DNA of 64,000 nt from Paramecium octaurelia (Eukaryota; Ciliophora; Oligohymenophorea; Peniculida; Parameciidae), in the NCBI GenBank assembly GCA_905182995.1, contig CAJJDP010000077.1:278185-342184 (forward strand). Direction: 5' to 3'. The notes under the pieces are model-generated. The model saw nothing but the letters and a program-made list of their open reading frames with translations. It searched no databases and had not been told where the DNA came from. The stretch's first letter is position 1. Each line of letters starts with the position of its first letter. The position numbers and the translations under genes were made by a program. Below are positions 1 through 11,511 of the stretch, piece by piece.

Positions 1-378
1 AAAGTTCAAAACCTAGAATCAAACAAATAAGAATTAGAATAAATTAAATCTGAATAAGAACAAAACATCAATTAATTGAATGACAAAGTTCAAAACCTAG
101 AATCAGATAGATAAGAATTAGAATAAATTAAATCTGAATAAGAACTAAACATCAATTAATTAAATGAGAAAGTTCAAAACCTAGAAGCAGATAAATAATA
201 ATAAGAATAAAATATCAATTTATTGAATGAGAAAGTTCAAAACCTACAATCAAACAAATAATAATAAGAATAAAATATCAATTAATTAAATGAGAAAGTT
301 CACAACCTAGAATCAAACAAATTAGAATTAGAATAAGTGAAATCTGAATATGAACAAAACATCAATATAAAGAATGAA
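1..378 (+). repeat. Tandem in-frame 84/63-bp repeats coding 28/21-residue coiled-coil units
   Basis: Units begin with AAAGTTCAAAACCTA or close variants at 1, 85, 169, 232 and 295, and continue degenerately after 379. Units 1, 2 and 5 are 84 bp; units 3 and 4 are 63 bp and lack seven codons. Each codes for KVQNLE, then a Gln/Glu/Asn-rich stretch ending NQLN(D/E). The 28- and 21-residue periods are whole heptads, so length changes keep the coiled-coil register. The array probably continues left of the window. Confidence 0.9.
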
Positions 379-3300
379 AAATTACAAAACTTAGAAAAAG
401 ATAATTACGAATTAGAATAATAATTAAACTTAATTAATAGCCAGCACTAATAATTGTTATAAGATTATTCTGTTTTGTAACAATTATTAACATCATTAAA
501 TGATTAAGTTACACATTATGCTTAAACCTTAGAACTCAAGAATTAAAATGCAACTGAAATTCTTTTTCTTGCAAGTCATTCGTTTTCTTTATTGTAATAA
601 CTTCAAAAAATATTTATTCAAGCAAATGATTTAATTATTGAAAAAGGCTTTATGAGCCTAGATTTACGAGAAGTTGAATAGATTTGCAATTCATAAAATT
701 CATATTTAATAAGTATTAATCTTTTATTTTATTAGATCTTATTTAAATACTATCACCAGAATTTGTTCCAATTTAAAATTTAATGTTAAAAGATTAAAAA
801 TTGCAGTCAACTAACATAGATATAGATTAATATTCTACTTTAGATCCAATGAAATCTAATTAGAATAATATTTTATCTTCAACCTCATCTTAAAAACCAT
901 TATTTCTAAACAATTAAATTAACACAAAAATTGAGACACCAAATATCTAATTGAAAATTGAATCTATGCAAAACAATATCAATTTCCTTAATGAAGCTTT
1001 ATTAAGCACTAAATAGTAAAACACAAAATTAACAAAAGATTTTATTGATTTGATCTTAGCTCATGATAAAATAATTTTAAGTAATATTATTTATTCTATT
1101 TAGGTCTTCAAACTGAATAATCATAATAACAAAGTTAAGAAGTCAATAAAATAATAACAGAGCAGCAAGAAATTTTCTCAAACATATTAATAAATGATTA
1201 AAAAAGTATAATTGAACTAACCAACCCTGAAGAACTGAAAAGAATAATTAAAGATTAGCAGTTACAGTTAGATTAAATGAGTCATCGAGCACAAACTAAG
1301 ATTTAACATCTTTAATAATAAATAAATTTACTTTCTTTAGATCTAAAGTAGCAATAGAAGCATAGGCCTGTTATTAATGTTAATGATACACTTTTGGAGA
1401 AAATAACATCTTTGGAAAGTAATTTTTTTCAATTATATTTCAGATTTTAATGATTAAATGAGATAAATAATAACATCTAATACAAATGAGATTTAAAATT
1501 TGAATGATCAAATCCAGCAAAAGAACAGATGTAAATAATTACAATATTTAGATTTTAATAATGAATAAGAACTTTTTAAAAAGTCTTTAGAATAATTGCA
1601 TAAATCATAATTATCTTATATTAATTAGATTGAGGATATGACTTAAGAAATAATTAGTATTTCATTAATAATATATTAGAAAAAAATGCTGAAATAAACT
1701 CTTTAAAAGAAGAGATCTAGACTTTAAAATAAAATAACTCAAGTTTTACAGAGCAACATGAATTAAATAACTATTATCAGGAATAAATGAAAAGTATAAT
1801 TTCTTATATATTAGTGCTTTAAAATTAATTAGAAAAATCAAAATCAAATATTCAATAATATTCCTGTACAAATTCTCCATAAGTTGATAATCAATCTATG
1901 TTTGGAGAGGGTGATAAATATAAAAAACTAATAAACAGCTTAAATGAGGAGATCAAACTAAGCAAACTTTAAGTTTCGTAATTTTCAACATCCTACTCAG
2001 CTTTGAAGCAAACCTAGAAGGAAATTTCTAATCGATTGAGAAGAATTTTGAACATCCCATTTGATTAAAAGACTGAACTTTAAGAGATGCTTAATTAAAT
2101 TGAAGAATAATTCCAATTGGTATCTTAAATGCAACCAAAGAAAAAAATTATTGGTTTATCCGATACAACAAAGTACTTGTTAGGAAAAAGTCCAAAAGAA
2201 TTGAATGAAACTGAAACAAAAAAAAAATAGGCAAGCGCCGAAAATTGGATTCAATCAAAAAATAATGAAATTTATCAAGAAGAAATGTAAATATTGATCT
2301 CTATCATATCAGCTCGGTTGATCTAGACTAAATTTTAAATGAAGAGGATTCTGAATAAGAAAGTTAACACAATATCTAAATCACTTAATTTGAATATGAA
2401 AAATAAGTAAATTCCATTTTACAAGAAGAGGATGAGTTAGAAAAGAGTAAATAGATAAACCTTTCATAAAATGATTAGGTACATAATGATAAATAAAGAA
2501 CAATTTCAAATATTTAAGAACTTAAAGAGGAAATTGCTGATTTAGAAATAGTCTAGGTTAAGAATTAGAAATTAATGTTGCAACAACAGCAGGAGCATTA
2601 AGAATCAATTTATAATTTATAAGAATTAATTGAAAGTAAATTATCAACTATAATAGATTTACAACAAATAATTTAATAATAAAACCTAAAACTTATTAAT
2701 TAAGAAGCAGAATTAGATAATCATTTCAAAAGCGAAAAATAACAATAAGAAATTATTGCTTGTTTCTAAAATTAATTAGAATAAGCCAAAAAAGAGATGA
2801 AATCACAAAATTCATAATTTGGTGATAATTAAAACAATTATGACCAATCACAAGATTTGAAAAATGCAATTCTCCATTTAGAGTAAGATAAATTTGAGCT
2901 TACAGCTTAATTAAACGAAGAAATCACGAAAAATAAAGAATAAAAGGAATAATTTTTTGAATCAATCTCAATAAGGGATAATATTATTTAATGTAAATAG
3001 AATTAGATTATCTTAGATTTGTAAACATAACTAGCTATAAAATCTTCTGATTATGATCCTAAAACCTCGGAAAGAAGTTTAAATTTATAGAATTAATATG
3101 AATCAAGTTTGGAAAATTAATAATCAAACTTTGATGACAAAAGTAAGGCTTTATTTAATGTAGTGTTAACTCATGAAGAAGCAAGATTTGTTAAATCAAT
3201 TCAAGAGCATGAAAGTGAAACAGACGAAAATCAATCGTTTTAATAATAGTTGATACCTCGTTTGCCACTTCTGACTTAGCAATTAAGAATAAGAAATCCA

Positions 3301-4484
3301 AGATCAACAAGAGGATTGAGAAGCAGTGGATCATAAGATCATTATTAAAGTAAATGCATCAGTTAAAATAGATAACTAAATAAGAATTGATTAAATAGAA
3401 GAAGAGTACTAAGAACAAATTAAATTTTTAATTAATGAAAAATCTCAAATGAAGTTATGTTTATAGAAGGATATTGAAAATAAAGAAGAAGAAATAGAAG
3501 AGATGAAACTTGAGTTAGATAATTTATAATAAAGGTTAATAGCTCTTGATATAGCTAATAACGATAGATAAAAAGAACTAGAATAATTAAATCAATATTT
3601 AAGAAAATTAGAAAATTAAAATTAAAGTATTATTATTTTTTTTTAATTTTAGGTCTCAAAAATCATAATAATAATATTGAAAATTAACTAAATACTTAAC
3701 TTCAAGCTTTTGAAGACTAAAGAAAGATAGTTGAGAATACTCATAGAACAAATGATGAAATTTAGAAAAAATATGACATACTACTGAGGAAATATTTAAG
3801 TACACATAAATAATTAAATTAAGAATTGGAAGATGATCATAATAAACTACTTGAAGAATAAGAAAATGATTTAGCCAAAATAAACTTTTATAATGAATCC
3901 CTAAAGAGTATGCAAGATTAAGTAGAAAAGTCAAAGGAAAGAATCTGCAAGACTGTACTCTAATCTCCTTGCGTAGATAGAGATCAAAATGAAGAAAATA
4001 AATTTAAATAGCAGATAAATCGACTTAATGATGAATTAAGAATAAGTAAATTATAGGTAGCCTAATTTTCTGCTACAAATCTTTAATTAAAATAAAAACA
4101 TTAAGAATTAGTTGTTAGACTTTAATAACTTTTTAAATTATAATTATAAGAGAATGATGATGCTGCATAAATAATCAGTTAAATTGAGTAGTACGTTTCA
4201 AATTAGGATCAAAATAGTCCGATTAAAATTTAGAAAAGATTAGGAATGAATGATGCTACTCGATTTTTCCTTAATAGGTCAAGTAAATCACGATCGTCTT
4301 AAGGTTCTAATAGGCCTTCATTATAATAATAAAGTTAAATACCTTCAAGAGAAAGTCCATCGAAAGCAGATAATTTAATGTATTTTTTTTATAGGATTTT
4401 AGCGAGCTTGACAAAATACTTGACGAATCAGATTTTGAGAGAGAAATTTCTTCATAACAAAATTTCTTTTATGACAATAATTGA
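1..4484 (+). CDS. Large coiled-coil protein, 3' part (5' end outside window)
   Basis: The frame is open from base 1 and ends at TGA 4482-4484, giving about 1,430 residues. It needs TAA/TAG read as Gln and eight tiny introns at 713-735, 1081-1103, 1419-1443, 1657-1679, 2287-2312, 3350-3371, 3627-3652 and 4380-4402. With these removed the length is an exact multiple of three. The protein is rich in Gln, Glu, Lys, Leu and Asn in heptad-like order and begins inside tandem 28-residue repeats. A short Ser/Arg-rich stretch lies near 4260-4370, before an acidic C-terminus. No catalytic motif or membrane segment is seen. Ciliates have many such proteins in basal bodies and the cortex, but no specific family is recognised. 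The coding call is strong; the function is unknown. Confidence 0.85.
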
Positions 4485-4764
4485 TGACCATTGATTAATT
4501 CACTTTTTTTTTTATTATATTTTAATTATAAATTATTTCTTTTGGTAACTGTTACTTCTATAATAATTGTCATAAAATTAGGACTATCGTGAAACAAATC
4601 TTATTAGAGAATAGTATTTATGTATTTATATTGATAATTAATAAGGAACTTATTTCTACAATCATAATATCTATTCATTTATAGAATACAAATGGTTAAG
4701 TCAATACTAATTGATGAATTTAATTTAACAATAAAAATTTATATAACAAAAATTCAAACATAAA

Positions 4765-6788
4765 ATGAAAGGAAAATTAGTATAATCCTTGATCAATCTA
4801 TTTCCTAATCAACATTAGGAAACATTAATCAAATGTGTGTTTTTAATAGGATTTGATAGGCTTATAAAAAAGGGGTTTCTATTTAATGGCAAACCTAAAC
4901 TTCAAGAAATAATAGATTATTCAGGTAAACATATTTTTAATGTAGTCAAATTGGAAAAAAATGGAAGATTAGACTTTGTTTAATAACCTTGCATAGTAAA
5001 ACACGAGTTGGATCATTTAAAGGATGAAATAAATAGGTTAACTTCATAAATATAATCTAATAACTCGATGATGTAAACTCCTAGACATATATTTTAGTCA
5101 AAAATAAACATAAAGAAGCTATGAAAGGTTAATATTGTAAAATGTTTCCCCTCAATATGATGAAAGAAAAAGGTCTGTATCAGTTGGATATAAATAATAA
5201 TAGCAATAATTGGTTTAAAAAAAAACTAAAGAAATAACTCCAAAAATTACAGAAACTATTCCTTAGGCCATCAATCAAATCAACATTACTATTTCCAAAC
5301 ATCATTTAGATGATACAGAAATAAAGTCAATAATGAGAGATGATTAAATAAGAGAAAAGCCTCCAAAGCCAAACAAATTAAATTAAGATTAAATTTTCAA
5401 AAGAAATAATCAGATTGAATATCCGCACATAGATGCAGAAGAACATCCCACATTTATAGATTCTGATAGTGTAAATATTAAAGAATGTTGCATTCCTTAG
5501 ATTCTGTAATATTCTAATCTCTAAAATAGTTAGTTTTCTTAGAATCAATAACAACTATAGTTATAACAACAAGCGTAATCTAATCAATTCTAATTATAAA
5601 CATTTAACTAATTGCAACCAGCCTAATTATAATAACTAAAGTAATCCTAATTTTCGTAATAGTCAAACACAAAGTAGAGTGATCATTAAACCCAGAATAC
5701 AAATTAAACTTTTGTATAGCCTTATTAAAGTTAAAAGCTTGGTGTTTAACCTTCAAAATCTCCAAAAAGCTAATCAAAATCTAAGAGTAAATCTCCAAAA
5801 TTTAAATAACAAAAGAAGCAAATATGTAAAAAAAGCTTAGATTCTGCGCATCAAGAAAGTATTGCTCTCGCAAAACATTAAAGAAGTCATTCAGCTTCAT
5901 CTAAGCGAAGGGGATCTCACGGATAATAAAAAGCTCAATAAAATTATTAAGCTGCATCCAAGATTAAAGCACTTTTGGATTAGGATAAGAAAATATACAA
6001 ATAACACTTATTAGACGTTGCAAGTGAAAGGAGATCTTTCTTAAATACTTCTTAAAAGATGAAAAGAATTTAAGAAGAAATAACAATAGGCCAAAATTAA
6101 TCAAACTATTAAGAAACTAGCAACTAGGCTAATAAAAGAAATTTTACAAATAATAGTTTTTATTAATAGTAATAAAGCGAATAAATTTCGCCATTGTTGG
6201 ATTCAGAATTGAAAGGTCACGGTCTAGATCCATTAAACTAGTTTTAAGGCTCATATTCAATTACAAGTTCAAATCCTATTGGGAATTACATCACCAATCC
6301 CCGTTAATAAGATAATATACTCATTTATGGCAAATACAAATAGTAGATATTTGATCAATACTCTCCTAAAGTTAAATATTAAGCAAGACCATAAAGTGTG
6401 GGTAAATAATTGGAGAGTGACTTAAAAAGATCTAATGATTACAATAAGAGTTCAATTAGTAGTACATTTTCAATGTTCAATCCGAACGAAGAGTTAAAGA
6501 TATTCTTTTAGAATGATTTTCTAGAGAGGAAAAAATATTTTCCTTAAGCGTATAATGATATGACAAAATAAGTATGTTATTTTCGTTATTAAATAGTCAT
6601 CTCTAAATTCCTCACTAGATTATAATTAGCATTAAAGCAAATATATTAGCTCAAGTCAAATTGAGGATCAGTAGAACGAAAGCAATAACGTATTTAGTCC
6701 TCAATAATACTAAAATGTTGATAAGTCGAACGTCTTCAATAATAATAGGCTTAGCGTAACTAGAATACTAAATAATTCCTAAATATGA
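4765..6788 (+). CDS. Unknown low-complexity basic protein, 657 aa
   Basis: ATG at 4765 and TGA at 6786-6788, with two 25-nt introns (near 5066-5090 and 6570-6594), give 657 residues in an exact frame. The first 90 residues look folded, with a motif IGFDRLIKKGFLFNGKPKLQ. The rest is Gln/Asn/Ser-rich, with a Lys/Ser/Pro stretch (repeated KSPK-like motifs near 5750-5830) and basic patches. No known domain is recognised. It follows the coiled-coil gene on the same strand after 280 bp. A cytoskeletal or nucleic-acid-associated role is possible from composition, but this is a guess. Confidence 0.75.
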
Positions 6789-6812
6789 AAATATATTTGT
6801 TTTTAATTCTAA

Positions 6813-7740
6813 ATGAAATTATTATTGCCTACTTTTTTAAATATTTCATAATCTGAATGGATAATAAATATTGAGGCATTTGCAGAGGATTCATTAACAA
6901 CGTTGGATGGTAAATTTGAGTTAAAATTTATTAAGGATGGATAATTTAAAATTAATTCTAAGTAACCTCTGTAGGAGGATTGAAAACATTTGAATGAAAG
7001 ACTACGGCGACCAAATTTATAAAATTGTCTCCTCATTATAAAATGTAGTTTAATATCCAACTTTGAACATATCATCTAAAGAATTTTTGAGTTAGAATCA
7101 TTTTAAGAAATAGAAGGATGGAATTTTTATGAACTTGATCCTGCTAGTCTTAATCCTCCTATTACAAAATGCTCTGATATGGATTTGATTGGAGGATATC
7201 AAAATTTGATTTTACCCAACCATGATATGTTAAGATTAAGGCTACAATCTACAAAATTGCTAATTGGGATGGAGAGGAATTAATATTGTTAATTTATAAT
7301 AGTGATATTTGGATACATTTTCTAGACTGGAATGAGCCCTCTTCATGTGATATTTGTGATAAAACGTTTGGCATAGCAATGCAGAATTGTGACATGGTTT
7401 CTTAAGTGCCTTTAAAAAAGAGCCAATAAAGCATTTTGGGGATTTAGAGACTTTTAGCTTTCTCTACTCCATCAAATGAGTGTATTTGATTATTCAGTGT
7501 ATGCAATTATAAAGGATTGCAAGAAAAACTTTGTGAAAATTAAGAGTCGTTGCGCTCATCTAAATTAGAATTTGATATTTAGTCTATGAAAATAATTGAA
7601 GTTATGCAGAAATTTCTGTTTAAAAGGGAATTAAGTTGAATATGAAACCAATCAAGAATGCTTGTTTGGTTTCACTGTTTTTAGAGATTTGATATTTAAT
7701 AAACAAAAGCTAAGTTTAAATTTAGAATACAAATGAATTC
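6813..7740 (+). pseudogene. Decayed 5' part of a large Cys-rich Paramecium membrane/surface-type protein
   Basis: Several reading frames, interrupted by TGA and frameshifts, carry pieces of one protein. An ATG at 6813 opens a hydrophobic start, and the next blocks read EIEGWNFYELDPAS, TKCSDMDLIGGY, WDGEELILLIYN and FLDWNEPSSCDICDK. These resemble from memory a large paramecium family whose ectodomain starts with CSDM.LFGGY and a WDxE segment ahead of Cys-rich repeats. No single frame or set of about 25-nt introns joins the pieces, and the downstream Cys-rich part is reduced to scraps. I read this as a relic of one member of that family. The family match needs a search; the broken state is clear in the sequence. 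Confidence 0.6.
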
Positions 7741-7890
7741 TCAATTATTGAACAATTATTGATTGGGAATATGAAATATTTTCATAAATGATAATATCAA
7801 TTATAATATTCTAAATTTTTAATATGTATAACATGAAACTGGTTCAACAGATTTGATTACATAGTTGAGTTATAGAAATTTCAAAGAATT

Positions 7891-8379
7891 TCAATATCTA
7901 TTGGTTATTGTGGTAAAGATAGTATCCGACTTCTCACATTTGTAACGGTTTGTCTAATATGTTCTTTTTTTATTAAAAAAATGCTTTGACCTATCATAAA
8001 AAGGTGTGTTGGTATCTAATTTTTATTTAAGAACTTCATTTTGAAATGTGTATTATTTAATGCTTCTACTTGTGTAAGGAGAGTTTGAGATATCGGATTC
8101 GTAAATTTTACGTAATTATATTTATTTTGGATCTTTTTCTTTTTAATATGAATGATTAGCAAACTTTCTTTTTCTTATATATGGGGATTCTTGCATATTC
8201 CATAAAGTTCTTTCTGTTTTAGGATTATACTCTTCGGTAATTAAATCATCTGTTTGAATAAATTTAGAATTAGTTGTTTTGATTTGATCACTTTAGAATT
8301 TTTAATTGTTTGCATCTCTTTGCTTAATATATAAGGTGATTGCCTTTTAATTTACGCTAACTGATCCAGTTTTTGACAT
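7891..8379 (-). CDS. Small basic protein, unknown, 162 aa
   Basis: A minus-strand frame runs from ATG at 8379 to TGA at 7891-7893, 163 codons with many TAA/TAG read as Gln and no intron. It starts MSKTGSVSVNQKAITLY and contains TERTLWNMQESPYIRKRK, several Tyr-Thr/Ser-Arg clusters and a Lys/Arg-rich C-terminus. No signal peptide, membrane segment or known domain is seen. The frame stays open upstream of this ATG for about 60 nt, so the start is a choice. It lies between two stretches of decayed plus-strand sequence. Composition and a clean frame argue for a real gene, but it could be a fragment. Confidence 0.55.
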
Positions 8380-8647
8380 AATTTCCAAAAAATGCCTAAT
8401 AGATCTGGAATATGAAAAAATTCTTTTTGGTGGCTCTAAAACTGATTTTATGATTTAGTGTTAGTGTTAACAAAAATTCTTAATGTGAGTTGGTTTGTTT
8501 AACAATATTCTGAGTTTATTTCTTCTTTGAGATATGATTTCTTAATCAATATCTAAAATCATTTAATTATATAATGATCATATTTCATCAGGTTCCTACC
8601 AGGAAAATAAAAAATAATTCAGCAAAAACTAATAATAAAATAAAAAA

Positions 8648-9471
8648 ATGTTAAGTTAAGTGTCTGCTTTACTATATGTTTACTACAAAGACTAGAATAG
8701 TGAACATAATTAAGAAAGATTTACATACTATTGTGTAGTGATAAGCATTCTCAATTTTTTTGGATTTATTTTAAATGGGGTTGAATAGCATCCAAAATCT
8801 AAAGGAAATTCATTTAAACTTGTTATGGAATTGATTTGTTCTTTATTAGGTTTGATTTCAATATTGTGTTACTTCTTTTATTACTTTATGGAATTTTCAA
8901 TGCCTAGCATGTAAATGCTTTCAGGATTGATATTAATTTGGGTTATTGAATGCTCTCTTTATTATATTTTAAGTGATAAAGGACTGCAAAGTATGCTTAG
9001 TCTATTTGTTACAACAAATGTTTTATTAATTAATGGAGATATTGCATTGAAAGGATTGGGATAGTTTAGTGTAATTATTAATATATAGATTAGAACTTAT
9101 TTGAATACAGTTCCATCAATTTGATTGTATTATGCGCTCAATTTTCGTGGGCAGGTGAGCCAACTACAAAGAAAACAAATAGTCTTTTTTATATCATTTC
9201 AAGGTAAGACTGTTTTAGATTGATGGTCTACTTTTTATTATTCAATATCTTAAATAATACCATTAAAGCAGTAACAGAAAACATTTATGTAATTGTTCCA
9301 ACATTGGCTACTCTTATTCCTTATATATGGGCTACTGCTAAATTTAGTCAAAGAAGATATAAATAAGCATTTGGATTATTCCTCTTCACCCTTGTTATTT
9401 ACTTTCCTATTGACGTGTACATAAAATAGTAATAGCTAAATCAATAAAATTAATAACAAATCTAACTATGA
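8648..9471 (+). CDS. Multi-pass membrane protein, unknown, 266 aa
   Basis: ATG at 8648 and TGA at 9469-9471, with one 23-nt intron near 9068-9090, give 267 codons including the stop. About seven hydrophobic segments span most of the protein (for example SILNFFGFILNG, LLGLISILCYFFYYF, IIVPTLATLIPYIWA-type stretches, and FGLFLFTLVIYFPIDVYI near the end), followed by a short Gln-rich tail. No family is recognised. The decayed genes on both sides may be the extracellular and cytoplasmic parts of one ancestral large gene, with this membrane core still open by chance or retained. No upstream in-frame signal peptide is evident. Confidence 0.6.
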
Positions 9472-9549
9472 TTCTATTATATTAAATTATAATTTTATAT
9501 TTTAATTAATAATTCTCCTAAAGAGATCTATGTTCTACTCTTAATAATA

Positions 9550-10408
9550 AATAATAAATCAATAACAAATTTTTATAAACTTGAAAGTTTAATTAAACAC
9601 AATAAAGGTCTTTAAATATAAGAACGTTATAATAATCAAGAAAATTCCTCTCTGCAGAAATCTGAATTAATTGAAGAGTTTCTTATTGTAAGGCGATCAA
9701 GTAGAAAAAGGGAACTGAGAAATTCATCTCTTAAATATCAGAGTCATCTTAAGTTGTTAATACTTCATCTAGTAAAAACGCTACTTAATGTTATAAAAGA
9801 GTTAGTTTATGTTTATGATATATAAATTAAGTTCTAAATTTACAAATTCTAAATCTTGGTTGAACCAACAAACATACTTAAAATAAGTTTAATCTTAATA
9901 TAAAAACTCAAGGGAGTTAAATAATCAATCATTTCATTTGAAATGTTAAATTAATTAAGATCATTTATGAATCCTCTACTTTAGTTATACAATAATTTAT
10001 GGTATTATTGAATATCAATTTGGTTATAAAAATTGAGGTAGATAGGAGATTTATTATATAAGGATTGATTCAAATACGATTTAAAGTGGAATATTTGGAA
10101 AAGAAGGTGAGAAAAAATAAAGTTTACTATTTAAAGAACATTCAAGATTTTCATTACTATTGACTTCAGTAGAGGAAATTGATGAGGGGTCTATCTAAAG
10201 ATTTACAAAGCTTCTTGAAATAGATAAAATCATGAGAAATTCAAATCAACCAAATACAGCTTTTCATTAAACTTCAATAGATTATCGATTTTCATATTAA
10301 TTACTTTACTACCATGATATTAAAGGTGATTATATTAGTCTTAATCTCATAAGGAATTAAATCTTAAGAATATTGTCACAAAATAAAATACAAAATGTTA
10401 TTCAATGA
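9550..10408 (+). pseudogene. Frame interrupted by two TGA codons (possible Trp-to-stop pseudogene)
   Basis: From about 9806 to the TGA at 10406-10408 one frame codes for Lys/Gln/Leu-rich sequence, broken only by TGA at 9968-9970 and 10034-10036. Both sit where Trp would fit (QDH-L-stop-ILYFSY and GYKN-stop-GRQEIYYI). A plausible 34-nt intron (9772-9805) links an upstream frame (KLESLIKHNKG...) to it. The rest is coding-like, for example YYIRIDSNTIQSGIFGKEG and KLLEIDKIMRNSNQP. No family is recognised. The final stop overlaps the stop of the convergent minus-strand gene. A TGG-to-TGA pseudogene is the simplest reading; readthrough is the alternative. Confidence 0.55.
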
Positions 10409-11474
10409 TTTTAAATTTATTATAAGCAATCATTTATTATTTAAATTTCTTGCTAATATTCACTTATTAATTGTTTATAGTTTTTCTATCTTAATTAAAT
10501 CTCATTATTCAATTAAGTGATCAGTTATTGACTATTCTAAATTTATTATTGGATTTAATCAACAAGACTCTTCTTTAATCTATATTATTATAACATAATT
10601 TCATGATCCTCCATTAAAATTTTAATTAAATCATTACTTACTTATTGAATTTTATTTTCATGCAATTTGATAGCAATATCATTCTGGGATTTTTCAGCAT
10701 TTAAAGTATTTTACAATTTTATCTTTTAATCTGAAATGCTTGCTCTTAGTTTTTATAATAGCCTTGTTGATCTACGGATTAAATCATGATCTGCAAATTT
10801 TTCATACGCAATTTAAGAAAAAGTCAGTGCAATTTATTGATATTCTGGTTCCAAATTATTTTGTAGCTCTTCACCAACTACACTAAAAGTATCAGAATGC
10901 TCCTCAATAAAGTTTGATTCTAATAAATTTTGAATATTGTTTACATTTTCCTTTTTCCAAAAGGTCAATGGCAGTATCAATAGAACTTAAAGCTTTGTTA
11001 TAGGAATTTTATTAATTAGTGTAAACTTAATCTTCCCTTTTTTACCAATCAATCAATGATTATTTAGAGTTCACAAAGTTCTATACTTCTTACTTTTTGG
11101 ATATGATATCTGCTTCCTAAAATGTAATAGATCTATCAAGACGTCTAATTTCAACTTATAATGTTGCTAATTCTACTTATAGATCATTTATTCTATGTTC
11201 ATAATATTCAATGTCACTCTATTGTCTATTTGTATAAGTAGTATATGACTTAGTTTCTGTTTCAATTTTATCCTAAATACTTAGCTTGAATAATTACTAA
11301 AACATTATTTTTTATCTGATTAAGTGCTAGCATTAGTTCATTCGTGTTTGTTTAATCCAATTGGGATAATAATAAGATAGATCTTCCCATGTTTGATACT
11401 CCTAACTAAGTTAACTTGGTTGTTAAGGAGGTCTGTAAACAATTGATTGTTAAAGCTAAGAAAAAAATCAACAT
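10402..11474 (-). CDS. Trichocyst matrix protein-like secreted coiled-coil protein, 340 aa
   Basis: ATG at 11474 and TGA at 10402-10404, with introns 11273-11297 and 10920-10944 (25 nt each), give exactly 341 codons. The first residues, MLIFFLALTINCLQ, form a signal peptide. The body is a long coiled coil with a DKIETETKSYTTY start, LQVELATLQVEIRRLDRSI heptads and a DTAIDLLEKGK segment, matching the architecture of Paramecium trichocyst matrix proteins (TMPs). TMPs are precursors cleaved to form the crystalline core of the secretory granule. It is more divergent than the two TMP genes at 23.8-28.2 kb, so it may be an outlying member or another secreted coiled-coil protein. Confidence 0.65.
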
Positions 11475-11511
11475 ATCGTTTTTTTTTATAATTAATATCA
11501 TAAATAATTAT

